NCBI GenBank assembly: GCA_019686145.1
Contig: JADGHK010000162.1
Location: 1-6,272 of the forward strand
Source: Bryobacteraceae bacterium
Lineage (GTDB): Bacteria > Acidobacteriota > Terriglobia > Bryobacterales > Bryobacteraceae
DNA length: 6,272 nucleotides
Reading direction: 5' to 3'
Made by a program: the position numbers and the translations under genes. Shown piece by piece: positions 1 through 6,245 of this stretch; position 1 is the stretch's first letter; every line of letters starts with the position of its first letter. The notes beneath the pieces were generated by a model that was not told where the DNA came from, did not search any database, and saw nothing but the letters and a program-made list of their open reading frames with translations.

Positions 1-162
1 ATGAATGTCGTTATGACGGGCTCCGGAAAGTTCGTCGAGCTGCAAGCGACCGCCGAGCAAGTCCCCTTTGACGATGAGAGGCTGGCAAGCCTGCTGGCGC
101 TCGGCCGAAAAGGGATTGCTGAATTGATGCAGGTGCAGCGGCAGGCCCTCCAGGAAAAGTGA
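1..162 (+). CDS. rph: RNase PH, C-terminal end (partial)
   Basis: This is the last 53 codons of ribonuclease PH, the phosphate-dependent 3'-5' exoribonuclease that trims the 3' ends of tRNA precursors in the cytoplasm. The reading frame is open from base 1 to a TGA at 160-162. The visible start, MNVVMTGSGKFVELQ, followed by TAEQVPFD, matches the conserved C-terminal part of the family (typically DMNVVMTG..FVEVQGTAE..PF), and a closing helix (LASLLALGRKGIAELMQVQ) ends the protein as expected. The ATG at base 1 is an internal methionine, not the start; the rest of the gene lies upstream of the window. The stop overlaps the GTG start of rdgB in a GTGA sequence, and the rph-rdgB order is common in bacteria. 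Confidence 0.93.
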   Translation: MNVVMTGSGKFVELQATAEQVPFDDERLASLLALGRKGIAELMQVQRQALQEK

Positions 163-767
163 GACTCTACTGCGCCACCACCAATCCTGGTAAGCTCCGC
201 GAGTTCCGTCTGGCCGCCTCACGCTTTCAGTACGACTTCGACATCGATTCTCTGCCGGACTTGCGCCAGATTCCGCCGTGCGAGGAAACGGGCGCGACAT
301 TCGAAGAGAATGCGGTGCAAAAAGCGCTCTACTACGGCGCGCGAACGCAGGAGTACCTGTTTGTTGACGACTCGGGACTGGAGGTAGATGCGCTTGGTGG
401 CGAACCGGGCGTCCGGTCCGCGCGCTTCGCCGGTCCCGGCGCCACTGACGAGGCAAACAACCGCCTCCTGCTTGAGCGGCTCAAGGGCGAGACGAACCGC
501 ACCGCTCGCTTCGTCTGCGTAATCGCGCTCGTCAAGGGCGGCAATCTGGTAAAGACGTTTCGCGGAACGGTCGAAGGCGAGATCCTTCACGAGCCAAGGG
601 GCTCCAACGGATTCGGATACGACCCGCTATTCTGGTACCCGCCGTTCGCATGCACTCTGGCAGAGGTGGAAGCGGAGCGCAAGATGGACGTCAGCCATCG
701 CGGAAAAGCGCTCAAAATGATGCTCGAGTTTCTGAAGCGTAGCATTTCCACGTCAGGAAGCCGATGA
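159..767 (+). CDS. rdgB: RdgB/HAM1 family non-canonical purine NTP pyrophosphatase
   Basis: This 202-aa protein should hydrolyse ITP, dITP and XTP to the monophosphate and pyrophosphate, keeping deaminated purines out of DNA and RNA. Family hallmarks appear in order: the N-terminal nucleotide-binding TTNPGK (residues 7-12), TFEENA (47-52), the acidic FVDDSGLEVDALGGEPG segment with D70 and D71 (68-84) followed by SARFAG, the substrate loop GFGYDPLF (151-158), and SHRGKAL (179-185). The length is normal for the family (about 195-205 aa). The GTG at 159 is chosen because it places TTNPGK at the usual distance from the N terminus and overlaps the rph stop by four bases, with AGGA at 152-155 just upstream. 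Translation is therefore probably coupled to rph. The last 18 codons overlap the 3' end of the opposing Nudix gene. Confidence 0.95.
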   Translation: MRLYCATTNPGKLREFRLAASRFQYDFDIDSLPDLRQIPPCEETGATFEENAVQKALYYGARTQEYLFVDDSGLEVDALGGEPGVRSARFAGPGATDEANNRLLLERLKGETNRTARFVCVIALVKGGNLVKTFRGTVEGEILHEPRGSNGFGYDPLFWYPPFACTLAEVEAERKMDVSHRGKALKMMLEFLKRSISTSGSR

Positions 768-1251
768 TCGTCTTGCCGTCGACGATTTGCCCCGAACGGA
801 TCGCTTCGTCGACCTCCCGAACTTCAAACCAGCGCTTCTCGATCCGCTCGTCGTCCATCGGCTGAGCCTCGCCTTCGGTGAGGCCGGTCGCAAGGAAGAC
901 CGTCATTTTCTCGCTCACATAGCCCGGGCTCGGGAAATAGGACACCAGCTTCTTCCAGGAGGCGGCGGTGTAGCCCGTTTCCTCCCGGAGCTCGCGCTTG
1001 GCCGCTTCGAGCGGCTCTTCGCCCGGCTCGAGACCTCCCGCGGGGAGTTCCCACAAATACTGCCGTGCCGGCAGCCTATATTGCTTCACCAGCAGAATGC
1101 GGTTCTGCGAATCGACCGCCATCATGACAGCGGAACCGGGATGCTGCACGATAGCCCGATGGATTTCAAAACCGTCGGGGTCTATTGCCTTGTCTTCCGT
1201 TACGGTGAATATCCTGCTCTTGAAACGCTCGTCTGAAGAAATGAGCTTCAT
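712..1251 (-). CDS. Nudix hydrolase, probable ADP-ribose pyrophosphatase
   Basis: This 179-aa Nudix enzyme most likely cleaves ADP-ribose to AMP and ribose 5-phosphate (NudF/ADPRase branch). The complete Nudix box runs from G72 to Y94 and fits GX5EX7REUXEEXGU: G72, E78, R86-E87, L88, E90-E91, G93-Y94. The Mg-binding glutamates are therefore intact. Downstream, FPSPGYVSEKM (106-116) carries the SPG element typical of ADP-sugar pyrophosphatases, and the N-terminal half (LLVKQYRLPARQYLWELPAG, 53-72) also matches that branch. Other ADP-sugars are possible substrates. The ATG at 1251 gives a normal N terminus; upstream there is only a weak GGAA and no good Shine-Dalgarno site. The gene lies 36 bases after polX on the same strand, suggesting cotranscription, and its 3' end overlaps rdgB by 56 bases. 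Confidence 0.93.
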   Translation of the reverse strand: MKLISSDERFKSRIFTVTEDKAIDPDGFEIHRAIVQHPGSAVMMAVDSQNRILLVKQYRLPARQYLWELPAGGLEPGEEPLEAAKRELREETGYTAASWKKLVSYFPSPGYVSEKMTVFLATGLTEGEAQPMDDERIEKRWFEVREVDEAIRSGQIVDGKTIIGFLTWKCYASETRASF

Positions 1252-1287
1252 TTCGCTGTTCCGAAGACAATCATAGCCGCTTCTGCG

Positions 1288-3015
1288 CTAGTTTCTGGAA
1301 ATCGCGGCTGCAAACTCGGCGGCGGACCGTGTGTTCATCACATCGGAAGCGGTCAGCCACCCGCGCCGCGCCATGAGGACACCCCAGCGCATATTCAGCA
1401 GGTGCTGCGGGTGGTGGGCGTCGGTGGAGATCGTAAACCGGCAGCCCTTCGACTTGGCAATCCGCAGCTGCATCCCGGCGAGGTCGAGCCGTTCGGGACT
1501 GGCGTTAATCTCCATCCATACGCCGCGGCGCGCAGCCTCCTCGGCGATACGCTCGAAATCGAATCCGAAGCCTTCGCGATGGAGCAGCATCCGTCCGGTG
1601 GGATGCCCGATCACGCGCAGCGAGGGAGATTCAAGCGCCCGCAGGAGCCTGTCTGTCATCTCGTTCGGCTCGAGATTCATGTAACTGTGGACGCTGCCAA
1701 TGACGAAGTCGAGTTCGGCCAGCGCATCCTCCGAAAGGTCCATCGATCCGTCCCTGCGAATATCGCATTCCAGCCCGGAGAAGATGCGGATGCCCAATCC
1801 GTCCTTGTTGATCGCGCGCACCTGCTTGGCAAACTCGACCGTACGCCGCTCATCGAGGCCGTTCGCCATGGCCAGCGCCTTCGAATGGTCTGTGATTGCG
1901 ATGTACTCATAGCCGAGCCGCCTGGCCGCCTCTGCCATCTCGCGCAGAGTCGCCCGGCCATCGCTCTCCTGCGTGTGCATGTGCAGGTCGCCGCGGATGT
2001 CCGAAAGCTCGATGAGCTTGGGAAGCCGGCGCTCGGCCGCGGCTTCGATCTCGCCGTTGTTTTCGCGAAGCTCCGGCGGAATCCAGGCAAGGCCGAGTGT
2101 TTCGTAAATTTCTTCCTCTGCGGTCCCGGCCACTCGAACGTTGTCCTCCAGCCGCGCCAGCTCGTATTCGTTGAGGGTATAGCCCATCTTGAGCGCACGG
2201 CTGCGCAGCGCGACGTTGTGCTCTTTGCTGCCGGTGAAGTACTGCATGGCCGCGCCGTAGCTTTCGGCCGGAAGGGCCCGGACGTCCACCTGGATTCCTT
2301 CCATCCCGAAGCGGGCGCTCGCTTTGTTCGCCCCTTTGCCCAGCACGTCGCCGATTTTGGGATGAGAGATGAAGCGGTCAAGCGCGGTCGCCGCCCCAGG
2401 CCCGGTGACCAGGAGGTCGATGTCCCCGATCGTCTCCTTCCCCCGGCGCAGACTGCCGGCCGCATTCACCTTCTCGACACCCTCGATGGCAGAGAGATAG
2501 GCGATAAGCTCATCCGCCACGCTCTGCCCAAAGCTGAGAAGAAAACGGCCCGCGCTCCGCCTGTACTGCTGGAGCGCCTTCAGAATCTTTTCTTCGTGCT
2601 TCGGACCCATGCGAGGCAGCGTTCGCAGCTTCTGCTCGCGGCAAATCCGTTCGAGGTCATCGATCGTGCTGACGCGAAAATGCTCAAACAACAGCGAAAC
2701 GCTCTTCGGTCCGAGCCCCGGAATCCGCAGCAGCTCCAACGCTGTTGGAGGATACTTCGCGAGCAGTTCATCGCGACGGGTAAATGAGCCTCGCTCGGCA
2801 ATCTCCGCGATAACCCCTGCGATCCCCTTGCCGATCCCTGGAATGTCCGTCAGCTTCCGCTCGGGGTCCTTCAGAATATCGAGCAACTGCTCCGGGTAGC
2901 TTTCGATGACGGAGGCGGCGTTTCGGTAGCTACGGACGCGGAAGGCGTCTTCCCCTGCAACCTCCATCAGGTCGGCTGTCTCGGATAGCATGCGTGCGAT
3001 CTCGCGATTTTCCAT
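1288..3015 (-). CDS. polX: DNA polymerase X family protein with C-terminal PHP domain
   Basis: This 575-aa protein is bacterial-type PolX, a gap-filling repair polymerase with a PHP nuclease domain that gives 3'-5' exonuclease and AP-site activities in characterised members. The N-terminal part holds helix-hairpin-helix elements around DIPGIGKGIA (57-66), RIPGLGPKSV (97-106) and TLPRMGPK (132-139). The polymerase core follows: GSLRRGKETIGDIDLL with D198 and D200, the third carboxylate D244 in QVDVR, and YFTGSKEHN (259-267). The PHP domain starts near 340 and keeps all nine expected metal ligands: H345, H347, D376-H377 region, E416, H443, H471, D532 and H534. Length is usual for the family. 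The ATG at 3015 is well bounded because an in-frame TGA lies five codons upstream. AAAGGG precedes it with only 3 bases of spacing. It sits between the CDF and Nudix genes, same strand. Confidence 0.96.
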   Translation of the reverse strand: MENREIARMLSETADLMEVAGEDAFRVRSYRNAASVIESYPEQLLDILKDPERKLTDIPGIGKGIAGVIAEIAERGSFTRRDELLAKYPPTALELLRIPGLGPKSVSLLFEHFRVSTIDDLERICREQKLRTLPRMGPKHEEKILKALQQYRRSAGRFLLSFGQSVADELIAYLSAIEGVEKVNAAGSLRRGKETIGDIDLLVTGPGAATALDRFISHPKIGDVLGKGANKASARFGMEGIQVDVRALPAESYGAAMQYFTGSKEHNVALRSRALKMGYTLNEYELARLEDNVRVAGTAEEEIYETLGLAWIPPELRENNGEIEAAAERRLPKLIELSDIRGDLHMHTQESDGRATLREMAEAARRLGYEYIAITDHSKALAMANGLDERRTVEFAKQVRAINKDGLGIRIFSGLECDIRRDGSMDLSEDALAELDFVIGSVHSYMNLEPNEMTDRLLRALESPSLRVIGHPTGRMLLHREGFGFDFERIAEEAARRGVWMEINASPERLDLAGMQLRIAKSKGCRFTISTDAHHPQHLLNMRWGVLMARRGWLTASDVMNTRSAAEFAAAISRN

Positions 3016-3079
3016 AAGCCCTTTGGTTCAAGCCTAGCGGAGAAACAGTGAGTCCGGAAGGAGGAGGAAGCCCTCCGGA
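3016..3079 (-). repeat. Inverted repeat between the CDF gene and polX
   Basis: This 64-base spacer carries TCCGGA at 3053-3058 and again at 3074-3079; each copy is its own reverse complement, so the two can pair. An alternative short hairpin pairs GGAGG (3063-3067) with CCTCC (3072-3076) around a 4-base loop. The second TCCGGA directly abuts the CDF stop codon. There is no T-run on either strand after the stems, so this is not a standard rho-independent terminator. It could attenuate readthrough into polX, stabilise mRNA ends, or be chance in GC-rich DNA. Confidence 0.3.
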
Positions 3080-3982
3080 TCAGGAGCCCGGATACGGCTC
3101 AATGTGGACGAGCACATCGGCCACCCAGTCCAGTTCGTTCTTAATGCGGTTCCGAACCCTGGTGGCAATTTCATGAGACTCCCGCACAGTCAGGTTGGGA
3201 TCTACCTCGAGGTGTAAGTCGACGTGGTACTGCAGGCCGGTCTTCCGCGCAAAGCACTTCTCAACCCCGAGAGCGCCCGGCACACTCTCCGCCGCCCGGC
3301 GGATCAGCGCCATGAATTCCGGATCGGGCATCGTGTCCATTAACTGCATGGAGGTCTCGCGAACGACCCGCAGGCCAAGAAAGATTACGATCAGGCCAAC
3401 GAGGCCGCCTCCGTACTGGTCCGCAGCAAGGAAGCGCTCCGGATCGTAGAGCGTAAGGCTTAAAGCGGCGAGCGCAGTGAGCCCGGAGAGAATGTCGACC
3501 GCATCGTTCATGGCGTCAGCCACTAACGCTTCACTGTGAATGCGCTTGCCATAGTGGCGCTTCACGCTGGCCATCACAGCCTTCGCGCCGATGGACACCA
3601 CCAGAGGCCAAACAGCGTAGGATGCGGGCGGCGCATGCCCTGCGTCGACGAGGCTGAGCGAGCGGATGCAGATCACGACCCCGGTTGCGGCGAGCAGAAA
3701 GCCGATTGTGAGTCCCGTCAGCGTCTCGAAGCGGCCGTGCCCGTAGGGGTGGTTCTCGTCAGCGGGCCGGGCGGCGACTTTCAGCCCGAACAGGACGATT
3801 CCGGAAGAGACAACATCAGCGGCGGATTCCATACCGTCCGCTACGACGGACGTCGATCCGGCCATCCATCCGACGATGATTTTGGCGGCCGCGAGCGCGC
3901 CGCTGACAAGCATCCCCGCCACAGCCACCCGGGCCCCGAGGCGATAAGATCGGGCCACGCTTGCAATATAACGCACCTGCAC
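3080..3982 (-). CDS. Cation diffusion facilitator (CDF) family transporter
   Basis: This 300-aa inner-membrane protein should export divalent metal cations in exchange for protons. It shows the CDF plan: hydrophobic segments near 18-40, 44-68, 88-108, 122-140, 152-178 and 190-206, the loop motif HPYGHGRFE (78-86), and a cytoplasmic C-terminal domain (about 210-300) with YHVDLHLEVD, H270 and VHIEP, histidines typical of the regulatory metal sites in FieF-like proteins. The intramembrane site looks atypical: helix 2 reads ADGMESAAD (E52, D56) and helix 5 reads ADAMNDAVD (N159, D163), rather than the D/HxxxD pairs usual for Zn/Fe exporters. The metal is therefore not predictable. The start is a GTG at 3982 with no clear ribosome site; GTG at 3976 is an alternative. 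It is the first gene of the possible CDF-polX-Nudix transcript. Confidence 0.92.
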   Translation of the reverse strand: MQVRYIASVARSYRLGARVAVAGMLVSGALAAAKIIVGWMAGSTSVVADGMESAADVVSSGIVLFGLKVAARPADENHPYGHGRFETLTGLTIGFLLAATGVVICIRSLSLVDAGHAPPASYAVWPLVVSIGAKAVMASVKRHYGKRIHSEALVADAMNDAVDILSGLTALAALSLTLYDPERFLAADQYGGGLVGLIVIFLGLRVVRETSMQLMDTMPDPEFMALIRRAAESVPGALGVEKCFARKTGLQYHVDLHLEVDPNLTVRESHEIATRVRNRIKNELDWVADVLVHIEPYPGS

Positions 3983-4143
3983 ACCACCGACGCGGAGAAG
4001 CAGGTTGGAAGCCAGGAGCCCTCTGGGAGGAGATGAAATGCGCTAACACCGGACAGACACGTGTTCTTGCTCCTGTTGACCGTCCTGGCCAATCGAAACA
4101 GCACGGAGCGCGGGGGAGTCTTCCTGGAAGAGGAGCGTCCTCG
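3983..4143. promoter_or_regulatory. Divergent intergenic region between CDF and M48 genes
   Basis: This 161-base stretch lies between two divergent starts and must hold the promoters for both directions if the minus-strand cluster begins with the CDF gene. I see a TTGACC at 4076-4081 that could be a -35 element toward the protease, but no convincing -10 lies 16-18 bases later. No recognisable operator stands out. The frame of the protease is open through this region, with an ATG at 4033, but the translation lacks any conserved character. Confidence 0.35.
4131..4135 (+). promoter_or_regulatory. Ribosome binding site that sets the M48 protease start
   Basis: AGGAG, inside a purine-rich GGAAGAGGAG, lies 8 bases before the ATG at 4144. 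This near-ideal site, together with the signal peptide that begins at that ATG, decides the start over the longer open frame reaching back to 3961 and over the ATG at 4033, whose AGGAG directly touches the start codon. Confidence 0.75.
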
Positions 4144-5511
4144 ATGATGCGACTTCGGTACAGCACAGCGGTGCTGATGGCCTGTCTCCTGATTGCCTGC
4201 GCCACCCGGCAGCCCGGAACGCCCGTAACACCGGGATTCAACTTGTTTTCGCAAAGTCAGGACATCGAACTCGGGAGCGAGGCCGCCGCGCAAGTACGCC
4301 GGCAGTCGGATGTTGTGCAGGACAGCCGGTTGCAGGCGTATATCTCGAACATCGGAACCAGGCTCGCGTCACAGCCGGGCACAGGAAACTTCCCCTACCA
4401 GTTCACGCTGTTGAATGACAACAGCATCAACGCCTTCGCCTTGCCGGGCGGACCGGTCTTTGTGAATACCGGCCTGCTGAAGGCGACCCAAAACGAAGCA
4501 CAACTGGCAGGCGTTCTGGCGCACGAGATCGCTCATGTCGCCCTGCGGCACGGCACTTCCCAAGTATCGAAGGCGAATGTGGTGCAGATTCCCGCGGTTC
4601 TCGCCAGCGCAGCGATCGGTCAGCAAACGCTGCTCGGCCAGCTCGCCCAAGTGGGCATCAACGTCGGTGTGGGGTCCCTGCTCCTGTCATATTCCCGAGA
4701 GGCGGAGCGAGAGGCGGATGCACTAGGCGCCCGCCTGATGGCGCAAGCGGGGTACAACCCGGTCGAGATGGCGCGGTTCTTCGAGATCCTGGAAGCGCAG
4801 GGCGGACGGCGAGCGCCAGAGTTCCTCTCCTCCCACCCAAGCCCGGGCAACCGCCTCAGGCTGATACAGCAGGAAATCCGTTTCATTCCGCAGCGCCAGT
4901 ATACGGCGGATACCGGTCAATTCAAGCAGATGCAGCAGCTCGCAGCCCAACTGCCACCGCCAAACCCGCAGCGCCGTCTTCAGTCGCGAGCCGCTCCTCG
5001 GGTGAGCCCGACCCGGCCCGGCACACCCTCCGCGGATTTCCAGCACGTCCAAACCAGCCGCTATGAGCTGGTCTACCCTTCGAACTGGAAAGCGTTCGCG
5101 GACGCCGAATCTGCAATGCTTGCCGTGGCGCCGCCCGAAGGGCTTCTCCCGAACCAGCAGGGGTTGACGACACTTGCCTACGGCGCCATCGTGAACTACT
5201 ACTTCCCGCGGCGGAAGGGCGTGGACCTGGAGGGTGCAACGAACGAGCTCGTTGCCCGTCTTAGCGCAGCAAACCCCGCGATCCGGATCGCGACGAGACA
5301 GCCAGGAAAGATTACCGTCGATGGTTGCTCCGCGATCGTCACCCACCTGTCCAGTTCGTCGCCATATGGAGGAATCGAACGGGACGTGCTGGTCACCGTG
5401 GAGCGTCCCGAGGGCGTCTTTTACTTCCTCTTCGCAGCGCCCGAAGATGGTTTTGACAGCCTTCAGCCGGTATACGAAAAGATGCTGACTTCGATCCGGT
5501 TCCGCGGCTGA
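4144..5511 (+). CDS. M48-family zinc metalloprotease lipoprotein with extra C-terminal domain
   Basis: With the ATG at 4144 this is a 455-aa secreted lipoprotein. Residues 1-19 form a lipoprotein signal: arginines at 3 and 5, a hydrophobic core, and the lipobox LIAC with C19 as the lipidated residue; A20 at +2 favours the outer membrane in a Gram-negative cell. The peptidase domain resembles periplasmic M48 proteases of the BepA/LoiP kind: NAFALPGG (96-103), the zinc motif HEIAH (H127, E128, H131), and ExxAD with the third ligand E188 and D192 in SREAEREADALG. SSHPSPGNRL closes the domain. A Pro/Arg-rich linker (about 270-298) leads to a 157-aa C-terminal domain with YPSNW (311-315) and an ending of the type APEDGF...YEKMLTSIRF, reminiscent of PsbP/MOG1-like folds. 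A role in outer-membrane protein quality control is inferred from relatives. Confidence 0.9.
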   Translation: MMRLRYSTAVLMACLLIACATRQPGTPVTPGFNLFSQSQDIELGSEAAAQVRRQSDVVQDSRLQAYISNIGTRLASQPGTGNFPYQFTLLNDNSINAFALPGGPVFVNTGLLKATQNEAQLAGVLAHEIAHVALRHGTSQVSKANVVQIPAVLASAAIGQQTLLGQLAQVGINVGVGSLLLSYSREAEREADALGARLMAQAGYNPVEMARFFEILEAQGGRRAPEFLSSHPSPGNRLRLIQQEIRFIPQRQYTADTGQFKQMQQLAAQLPPPNPQRRLQSRAAPRVSPTRPGTPSADFQHVQTSRYELVYPSNWKAFADAESAMLAVAPPEGLLPNQQGLTTLAYGAIVNYYFPRRKGVDLEGATNELVARLSAANPAIRIATRQPGKITVDGCSAIVTHLSSSSPYGGIERDVLVTVERPEGVFYFLFAAPEDGFDSLQPVYEKMLTSIRFRG

Positions 5512-5636
5512 TTCCCCAGCTCAGGCTTGCCGTCGAAGCCCATCTGCGCGGATCCGCCCGGTCCTGAGATCCGCAGCAGGAACCGCGGACTTGGTATCCT
5601 GAGGTTTCCCCGACCAAATTCCTGGGAGATTGTTGG
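5512..5636. other. Intergenic spacer with palindromic sequence after the M48 gene
   Basis: This 125-base spacer contains a perfect 10-base palindrome, GCGGATCCGC, at 5548-5557. A longer imperfect stem pairs 5544-5553 with 5569-5576 (8 pairs, a 2-base bulge at 5548-5549, 15-base loop). No T-run follows, so a rho-independent terminator is not supported, although a factor-dependent end for the protease transcript is possible. No convincing promoter for the downstream ATPase was found. Confidence 0.3.
5624..5628 (+). promoter_or_regulatory. Ribosome binding site of the compact ATPase gene
   Basis: GGGAG lies 8 bases before the ATG at 5637, good spacing for a Shine-Dalgarno site and support for this start. 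Confidence 0.65.
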
Positions 5637-6236
5637 ATGTACTTGAAAATACTTGCCCATCCAGTGTTCGTTAACCTGAACTTTCACATGCCGATGATTG
5701 TGGACCTGTCACACCCGCTGGTGATGCTGCAGGGCGAGAACGGATCGGGGAAATCGACGCTGCTTCACTCCATCTATTACGCGCTCCGCGGCGAACAGGT
5801 GGACGGCTATATCTACCGCCTCGACCGCGGCAAAGTGGAAATCGGCAAGGTATTCCTGTTCGATGCAGAGGCTCACAACCCCCGCACTCAGCTCGAGCTG
5901 TTCAAGGACCAGCCGGAGATGCTCGAGTTCCTGCAGATGGCCAGTCACGGACAGGTCATGCTCTCAATGTTTCAGCAGAACTTTCCGTCATTCCCCGATG
6001 GAACCATACTTTTGCTGGACGAGCCGGAAATGGCGCTTTCGGTATCGAATCAGCGGCGCATCCTGAAGATGTTGAAGGAGCTCGTGGACCAGAAGAACTT
6101 TCGGATCATCTGCGCCACCCATTCGCCGGTGCTGATCGACGCTCCCGAGACCTATGTCATCAATCTTGACAATCACAAGAACAGGAACGTCATCGCAACC
6201 GACCTTGGAGTAGAAGGCGCGAGCACCATTCAATAG
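5637..6236 (+). CDS. Compact AAA/ABC-type ATPase, stand-alone
   Basis: This 199-aa protein is a soluble P-loop ATPase of the SMC/ABC class. Visible motifs are Walker A GENGSGKS (33-40), an ABC-signature-like SHGQ (103-106), Walker B ILLLDEP with D128 and catalytic E129 (124-130), the D-loop region EMALS (131-135), and the H-loop ATHSP with H162 (160-164). SHGQ followed by LLLDEPEMALS and ATHSPVL resembles the small predicted ATPases grouped in COG3910, but this protein is shorter than I recall for that group (roughly 240 aa): only about 60 residues separate Walker A from the signature. There are no membrane segments and no adjacent permease, so a transporter role is not supported. Function is unknown; DNA-related or toxin/defence-like ATPases share this architecture. 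A reading frame begins 9 bases after its stop. Its base composition is more AT-rich than the genes to its left. Confidence 0.85.
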   Translation: MYLKILAHPVFVNLNFHMPMIVDLSHPLVMLQGENGSGKSTLLHSIYYALRGEQVDGYIYRLDRGKVEIGKVFLFDAEAHNPRTQLELFKDQPEMLEFLQMASHGQVMLSMFQQNFPSFPDGTILLLDEPEMALSVSNQRRILKMLKELVDQKNFRIICATHSPVLIDAPETYVINLDNHKNRNVIATDLGVEGASTIQ

Positions 6237-6245
6237 CGAGGAGAG

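Noticed and set aside
787..1236. A 149-codon plus-strand frame opposite the Nudix gene
   Set aside because: It is the reverse-strand reading of a clear Nudix hydrolase with an intact Nudix box and has no features of its own.
1402..2787. A 461-codon open frame on the plus strand opposite polX
   Set aside because: It is an antisense shadow of polX, whose motifs and metal ligands are complete; the translated plus-strand product is low in hydrophobic structure and shows no recognisable family motif. Long antisense frames are common in GC-rich coding DNA.
3963..3978. TATATT-like -10 element on the minus strand for the CDF gene
   Set aside because: It lies inside the first codons of the gene and has no matching -35 at the right distance.
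4076..4104. TTGACC as the -35 of a protease promoter
   Set aside because: No acceptable -10 hexamer is found 16-18 bases downstream, so the promoter is not claimed as such.
3961..4143. N-terminal extension of the M48 protease by 61 codons, or a start at 4033
   Set aside because: The extension is uncharacteristic sequence that would bury the lipoprotein signal peptide inside the protein. The ATG at 4144 has an ideal AGGAG 8 bases upstream and begins the signal peptide.
5591..5620. TTGGTA and CAAATT with an 18-base spacer as a promoter for the ATPase
   Set aside because: Both boxes match the consensus poorly, and transcription would start at or within the ribosome binding site at 5624-5628.
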